NCBI RefSeq assembly: GCF_937425535.1
Contig: NZ_OW485601.1
Coordinates: forward strand, 115,001-179,000
Reading direction: 5' to 3'
Origin: Rhodovastum atsumiense
Lineage (GTDB): Bacteria > Pseudomonadota > Alphaproteobacteria > Acetobacterales > Acetobacteraceae
DNA length: 64,000 nt
Shown one piece after another: positions 60,334 through 64,000 of the stretch. Below the pieces are notes generated by a model. It was not told where the DNA came from. It was given only the letters and a program-made list of their open reading frames with translations, and did not search any database. The position numbers were made by a program, and so were the translations under genes. Every line of letters begins with the position of its first letter. The stretch's first letter is position 1.

Positions 60334-61749
60334 ATGACCGGGGCACCGCGCACGCTGTTCGACAAGGTCTGGGACAGCCACGTGGCCGCGCACCGCGCCG
60401 ACGGGCAGGATCTGCTGTGGATCGACCGGCATTTCCTGCACGAAGGCTCGCACCATGCCTTCGGCAAGCTGGCGGCGCGGTCGGCGCGGGTGGCACGACC
60501 CGACCTGACCTTCGGCGTCGCCGACCACTATGTGCCGACACGCGGCCCGATCACCGATCCGGTGGTGCGCGACATGGTCGAGCGGCTGCAGGCCAACACG
60601 GCCCGGCATGGCGTGCGCCTGTTCGGGCCGGGCGATCTGCGCCAGGGCATCGTCCACGTCGCCGGGCCGGAGCTGGGGCTGACCCTGCCCGGCCTGACGG
60701 TGGTATGCGGCGACAGCCATACCTCGACGCACGGCGCCTATGGCGCGATCGCCTTCGGCATCGGCGCCTCGGATGTCGCGCATGTGCTGATGACGCAGAC
60801 ATTGTGGCAACGCCGGCCGAAGCGGCTGCTGGTGCGGGTGGACGGACGGCCCGGCGCGGGGGTGACGGCGAAGGACATCGCGCTCAGCGTCATCGCCCGG
60901 CTGGGCGCCGACGGCGCGCAGGGCCATGCCATCGAATATGCCGGCGAGGCAGTGCGGGCGCTGTCGATGCAGGGGCGCCTGACGCTGTGCAACCTTTCGA
61001 TCGAGAGCGGCGCCCGCTGCGGCATGGTCGCCCCCGACGACACCACCTTCGCCGACCTGCGCGGTCGTCCCTTCGCGCCCGTCGGCCCGCTCTGGGAGCA
61101 GGCCGAGCGTGACTGGCGCGCCTTGCCGGGCGATGCCGACGCGGCCTTCGACCGGGTGGTGGCGCTAAGTGCTGCGGAGATCGTGCCGGTGGTCAGTTGG
61201 GGCACCAACCCCGAGGACGTGCTGCCGGTCACCGCCCGCGTCCCCGATCCGGCCCGCATGGCCGACCCGGGCCGCGCCGCGCATGTCCGCGACGCGATCG
61301 ACTACATGGGCCTGCGCCCCGGACAGGCGCTGACGGAACTGCGCGTCGACCGGGTCTTCATCGGCTCCTGCACCAACAGCCGTATCGAGGATTTGCGCGC
61401 CGCCGCCGCGGTGCTGGCCGGGCGGCGGGCCAGCGTGCCCGGGCTGGTCTCGCCCGGCTCGGCGCAGGTGAAGCAGCAGGCCGAGGAAGAAGGCCTCGAC
61501 CGCATCTTCACCGCGGCCGGGCTGGACTGGGGCGGGCCGGGATGTTCGATGTGCGTCGGCATGAACGGCGACATGCTGGCGCCGGGAGAGCGCTGCGCCT
61601 CTACCACCAACCGCAATTTCAAGGGGCGCCAGGGGCCGGGCTCGCGCACCCACCTGATGTCGCCGGCGATGGCCGCCGCCGCGGCGCTGACCGGCTTCCT
61701 GACCGATGTCCGCGCGCTGTCGCGGGACCCGTCCCCGGAGGCACGCTGA
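60334..61749 (+). CDS. leuC: Aconitase-family dehydratase large subunit (LeuC-like)
   Basis: This 471-aa iron-sulfur hydro-lyase has the three cluster Cys in FIGSCTNSR and [13 protein letters not shown], and the family blocks [33 protein letters not shown] and [16 protein letters not shown]. Length and order match isopropylmalate dehydratase. The N-terminal block reads [17 protein letters not shown] where leucine-pathway enzymes usually have HEVTSPQAFE, so it may be a paralogue acting on another 2-hydroxy diacid. It is coupled to leuD (TGATG) and sits in a catabolic island without leuA or leuB. The symbol gives the family only. Confidence 0.85.
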   Translation: MTGAPRTLFDKVWDSHVAAHRADGQDLLWIDRHFLHEGSHHAFGKLAARSARVARPDLTFGVADHYVPTRGPITDPVVRDMVERLQANTARHGVRLFGPGDLRQGIVHVAGPELGLTLPGLTVVCGDSHTSTHGAYGAIAFGIGASDVAHVLMTQTLWQRRPKRLLVRVDGRPGAGVTAKDIALSVIARLGADGAQGHAIEYAGEAVRALSMQGRLTLCNLSIESGARCGMVAPDDTTFADLRGRPFAPVGPLWEQAERDWRALPGDADAAFDRVVALSAAEIVPVVSWGTNPEDVLPVTARVPDPARMADPGRAAHVRDAIDYMGLRPGQALTELRVDRVFIGSCTNSRIEDLRAAAAVLAGRRASVPGLVSPGSAQVKQQAEEEGLDRIFTAAGLDWGGPGCSMCVGMNGDMLAPGERCASTTNRNFKGRQGPGSRTHLMSPAMAAAAALTGFLTDVRALSRDPSPEAR

Positions 61750-62363
61750 TGCAACCCTTCCGCCGCCTGACCGCGATCGCCTGCCCGCTGCCGCTGACCG
61801 GCGTGGACACCGACCAGCTAATCCCAGCGCGCTTCATGAAGCGCACCCGCGCCGAGGGCTATGGCGACGTGCTGCTGCACGATCTGCGCTTCGATGCCGC
61901 TGGCGCCCCCGTCCCCGATTTCCCGCTGAACCATCCGCAACGCCAGGGCGCGGCGATCCTGGTAACGCGGCGCAATTTCGGCACCGGCTCGTCGCGCGAG
62001 GCCGCGGTCTACGCGCTGGCGGACCATGGCATACGCTGCGTCGTCGCACCGAGCTTCGGCGACATCTTCGCCGCCAATGCGGTCAATAACGGCCTGCTGC
62101 CGGCGCGCGCGGAGGAAGCCGATGCCGAAGCCTTGCTCGCCCTGCTGGCGGGCGGATTGACGGACCTGACCGTCGACCTGGACACCTGCCGCATCCAGGC
62201 CGGGGAACACGCGGTGAGCTTCGCGGTGGATCCGGTCTGGCGCACCAAGCTGCTGAATGGCTGGGACGACATCGACCTGACGCTGCATCACCTGCCGGAC
62301 ATCGATGCCTTCGTCGCGCGGGACCGCGTGGCACGGCCCTGGGCGACGCCCCCGGCGGCATGA
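61749..62363 (+). CDS. leuD: Aconitase-family dehydratase small subunit (LeuD-like)
   Basis: This 204-aa swivel-domain partner of the LeuC-like protein has PLTGVDTDQLIPARFMKRTRAEGYGDVLLHDLRFD, then ILVTRRNFGTGSSREAAVYALADHGIRCVVAPSFGDIFAANAVNNGLLPA, the conserved substrate-loop and GSSRE motif. The start codon shares one base with the leuC stop. Together the pair should isomerise or hydrate a 2- or 3-hydroxy dicarboxylate; whether leucine synthesis or catabolism is served is open. Confidence 0.87.
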   Translation: MQPFRRLTAIACPLPLTGVDTDQLIPARFMKRTRAEGYGDVLLHDLRFDAAGAPVPDFPLNHPQRQGAAILVTRRNFGTGSSREAAVYALADHGIRCVVAPSFGDIFAANAVNNGLLPARAEEADAEALLALLAGGLTDLTVDLDTCRIQAGEHAVSFAVDPVWRTKLLNGWDDIDLTLHHLPDIDAFVARDRVARPWATPPAA

Positions 62364-62561
62364 GGCAGGGCGTCCCCCATAGGCGCCAGTTTCAGGTTGA
62401 TCCGATGCGGAGCGGCATGATTCCAGCAGCCTTATGTGGACGCCCCCCGGGGATCAAGCGACGATGCCCCCGAACCGGAGCAAGCCCGGGGGCGAAGGAC
62501 GCTGCGCCGATCTGCCCTGCATCCCTGGCCAGGATATGCCGGGGTGGCGCCGTGCCCTGGC

Positions 62562-63407
62562 TCAGGATCGCTCCGGACCAACCCGGTTTTCGGACGGGTC
62601 CACGCCACCGAGGCCGGCGGTGATCTTCCCGGCGACCTGCCGCGCGGCCGTGCCGATCCGCTCCACCTCGGCCCAATCGGCCTGCGGGATCATCATGGTC
62701 ACGCTAATCGCCGCGGTGACGGCGCCGAGGTGATCGAAAATCGGCGCTGCCACACAGCGGATCCCGAGATCACATTCCTCATCGTCGATCGCGAAGCCGC
62801 GCGCGCGGGTGCGCTCCAGCTCCTCGAACAGCCGCTCGCCGCTGTCGATCGAGTTCGGCGTGCGCTTCGGCAGGCCCTCGGCAATCCGTTCTTCCGCCAC
62901 CCGCCGCGGCGAATGGGCCAGCAGCGCCTTGCCCAGCGCGGTCGCGGTGATCTCGCGCCGCTGGCCGATGGTCGAGACGATGCGGATGCCACGGGTCGCT
63001 TCGACCTTGTCGATGAACACCACCCACTGCTTGTCCATGATGCCGAGATGAGCGGTGTGGCCGGTCTCCTCCACCAGTTCGCGCAGAAGCGGCTGGGCGA
63101 CGCGCCGGATGTCGAGACCGCCGAGGCACTGGGCGGACAGCAGCAACAGCTTCGGCCCCAGCCGGTAGCGGCCGGTCGCGTCCTCCTGGATGGCAAAACC
63201 CGACCGTTTGAGGTCACCCAGCAGACGATGCACCGTCGGACGGGGATGGCCGACATGGTCGACGAGGTCGGTCAAACGGATCCCGCCGCCCGACTTCAGG
63301 GTGAGCTCGCCGAGCGCCATCAGGATTTCGAGGGCCTTGTCGGCTGAACTCTGACGACGGTCATCCGCCGGATCACCGAAACCAGAACGCGAGAGAGGCT
63401 GTTGCAT
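62562..63407 (-). CDS. IclR-family transcriptional regulator
   Basis: This 281-aa regulator has an N-terminal winged helix (about 20-85: SSADKALEILMALGELTLKSGGGIRLTDLVDHVGHPRPTVHRLLGDLKRSGFAIQ) and a C-terminal IclR effector domain (LRELVEETGHTAHLGIMDKQWVVFIDKVE ... GKALLAHSP ... GFAIDDEECDLGIRCVAAPIFD). The ATG at 63407 has GGAG just upstream; the longer frame would run through the operator. The gene is convergent with leuD and divergent from the aldolase gene. A perfect double palindrome 22 bases upstream of its start is the likely binding site, which would place autoregulation and possibly aldolase control on this protein. Confidence 0.93.
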   Translation of the reverse strand: MQQPLSRSGFGDPADDRRQSSADKALEILMALGELTLKSGGGIRLTDLVDHVGHPRPTVHRLLGDLKRSGFAIQEDATGRYRLGPKLLLLSAQCLGGLDIRRVAQPLLRELVEETGHTAHLGIMDKQWVVFIDKVEATRGIRIVSTIGQRREITATALGKALLAHSPRRVAEERIAEGLPKRTPNSIDSGERLFEELERTRARGFAIDDEECDLGIRCVAAPIFDHLGAVTAAISVTMMIPQADWAEVERIGTAARQVAGKITAGLGGVDPSENRVGPERS

Positions 63408-63428
63408 AAACTCCAGGATCCTTTTATC

Positions 63429-63463
63429 GTCCGCATATCGGACGTGATGTCCGATATGCGGAC
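63429..63463. promoter_or_regulatory. Perfect double operator upstream of iclR
   Basis: GTCCGCATATCGGAC (63429-63443) and GTCCGATATGCGGAC (63449-63463) are exact reverse complements separated by GTGAT. Each arm is itself a GTCCG-N5-CGGAC dyad, and the two centres are 20 bases apart, about two helical turns. This layout suits an IclR dimer pair. On the plus strand the hairpin is followed by TTTTT, so it could also act as a terminator. Confidence 0.7.
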
Positions 63464-63473
63464 TTTTTAGGCC

Positions 63474-63557
63474 AATTCCGGCCGCTGACGAACAGACCAC
63501 CGGCGAGAAGATGCAAATTCCGGCCGCCGACCAGCAGACCTCCGGCCAGACGATGCA
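63474..63557. repeat. Two tandem 42-bp direct repeats
   Basis: Unit 1 (63474-63515) and unit 2 (63516-63557) both start AATTCCGGCCGC and end GATGCA, and differ at 6 of 42 positions. They lie in the gap between iclR and the aldolase gene, just beyond the double operator. The unit length is a multiple of three and reads as an open 14-residue repeat on the minus strand, but no start signal supports a gene. Confidence 0.7.
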
Positions 63558-63734
63558 CTCCCGTTGCGATCAGGGTTCGCCCCCGGTCGTGGCGAAGAAC
63601 GCCCTCTCGTCGGCCGTCGCGATCCTCGCGCAAATCGACGTCTCGTCCTGCCGTCATCAGCAATGCCAAAGACGGCGGCACTCGGCAACGCCTCGCGCGG
63701 GCGTCCTCAATCCGAGCACCTTGAAAGTCGTATC

Positions 63735-64000
63735 ATGTTTCGCCCAAACAAACTCAAATCAAGAATAATATCCGGCGAGAAATCGCTTGGAACATGGGTA
63801 CAAAGCGCCAGTCCAATTTACGCAGAAATGGCAGCTTCTGCGGGATTAGACTTCATCATTGTCGATCAGGAACACGGCCCAGGCGGGCTTGATACCGCAA
63901 TCGACATGATGCGGGCAGCATCGGGATCGCAGACGACCGTCGTGGTTCGCGTGCCGCCAGGCGATCCGGTCTATGTCAAGCGGCTGGTCGAGGCCGGAGT
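63735..64000 (+). CDS. HpcH/HpaI-type aldolase family protein, 3' end cut by window edge
   Basis: The frame opens at ATG 63735 (MFRPNKLKSRIISGEKSLGTWVQSASP in continuous reading) and runs to the window end without a stop. GTWVQ, then AEMAASAGLDFIIVDQEHGPGG and VVVRVPPGDPVYVKRLVEAG, are hallmarks of the HpcH/HpaI aldolase/citrate lyase barrel, including the DxEHGP active-site region. These enzymes cleave 2-keto-4-hydroxy acids to pyruvate and an aldehyde. The first ~12 codons are AT-rich (AGA ATA ATA) compared with the rest. It is divergent from iclR and may be controlled by the double operator. It likely belongs to the same catabolic island. Confidence 0.85.
   Translation, partial: MFRPNKLKSRIISGEKSLGTWVQSASPIYAEMAASAGLDFIIVDQEHGPGGLDTAIDMMRAASGSQTTVVVRVPPGDPVYVKRLVEAG

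Noticed and set aside
63424-63688. Small minus-strand ORFs across the 42-bp repeat
   Set aside because: They read the tandem repeat as 14-residue peptide repeats but lack a ribosome binding site and overlap the operator.
1-64000. CRISPR arrays, tRNA or rRNA genes, integrase and att sites
   Set aside because: No regularly spaced repeats, cloverleaf-like sequences, rRNA stretches or integrase motifs were seen on either strand.

Overview
This is a gene-dense, high-GC window with alphaproteobacterial features: long ATGA-coupled operons, frequent GTG and TTG starts, bacteriophytochromes and LivFGHMJ-type transporters. The gene content fits the Acetobacteraceae, but that placement is an inference from style and content, with no marker gene to prove it. 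I saw no rRNA, tRNA or CRISPR array.

Layout. (1) 0.7-8.2 kb: a red-light/c-di-GMP operon on the minus strand, heme oxygenase bphO followed by two tandem bacteriophytochrome-GGDEF-EAL proteins. The pair looks complementary: one keeps GGDEF but has lost the EAL general base, and the other keeps every EAL residue but has GSDEF. (2) 8.7-15 kb: B12-dependent ribonucleotide reductase, an intact 1170-bp IS630-family element with a frameshifted transposase, a tiny gene for a double-glycine-leader His/Pro-rich peptide, and glutamine-dependent NAD synthetase. (3) 15-22.9 kb: a DAACS symporter, an AI-2E-family membrane protein with an extra cytosolic domain, a large superfamily 1 helicase and a DUF3750 protein. 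(4) 23-33.8 kb: glycogen debranching enzyme GlgX, two convergent transglutaminase-like proteins, an isolated Wzc-like tyrosine kinase, MtgA, an extensin-like protein and a site-2 protease. (5) 33.8-42.2 kb: treY coupled to a giant maltokinase-TreZ-MalQ fusion, which with GlgX forms a glycogen/maltodextrin-to-trehalose module. (6) 42.4-47.7 kb: FghA, a DUF4142 lipoprotein, a HAD phosphatase, a membrane-anchored coiled-coil protein and a chemoreceptor.

(7) 48-64 kb: a catabolic island. One 11-gene minus-strand operon runs from a GntR regulator through a Liv-type ABC transporter, an isocitrate-lyase/PEP-mutase-family lyase, HyuB, HyuA and an isochorismatase-fold protein to an FAD oxidoreductase. 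Divergent from it is a LeuCD-like dehydratase pair, followed by a convergent IclR regulator with a perfect double operator, and a HpcH/HpaI-type aldolase that runs off the window. I read this as uptake and breakdown of one organic nitrogen or branched-dicarboxylate compound; the substrate cannot be read from sequence.

Two copies of a double-hairpin repeat lie directly behind glgX and treY. Start sites were moved from the longest ORF to the start supported by a ribosome binding site or family length where possible.
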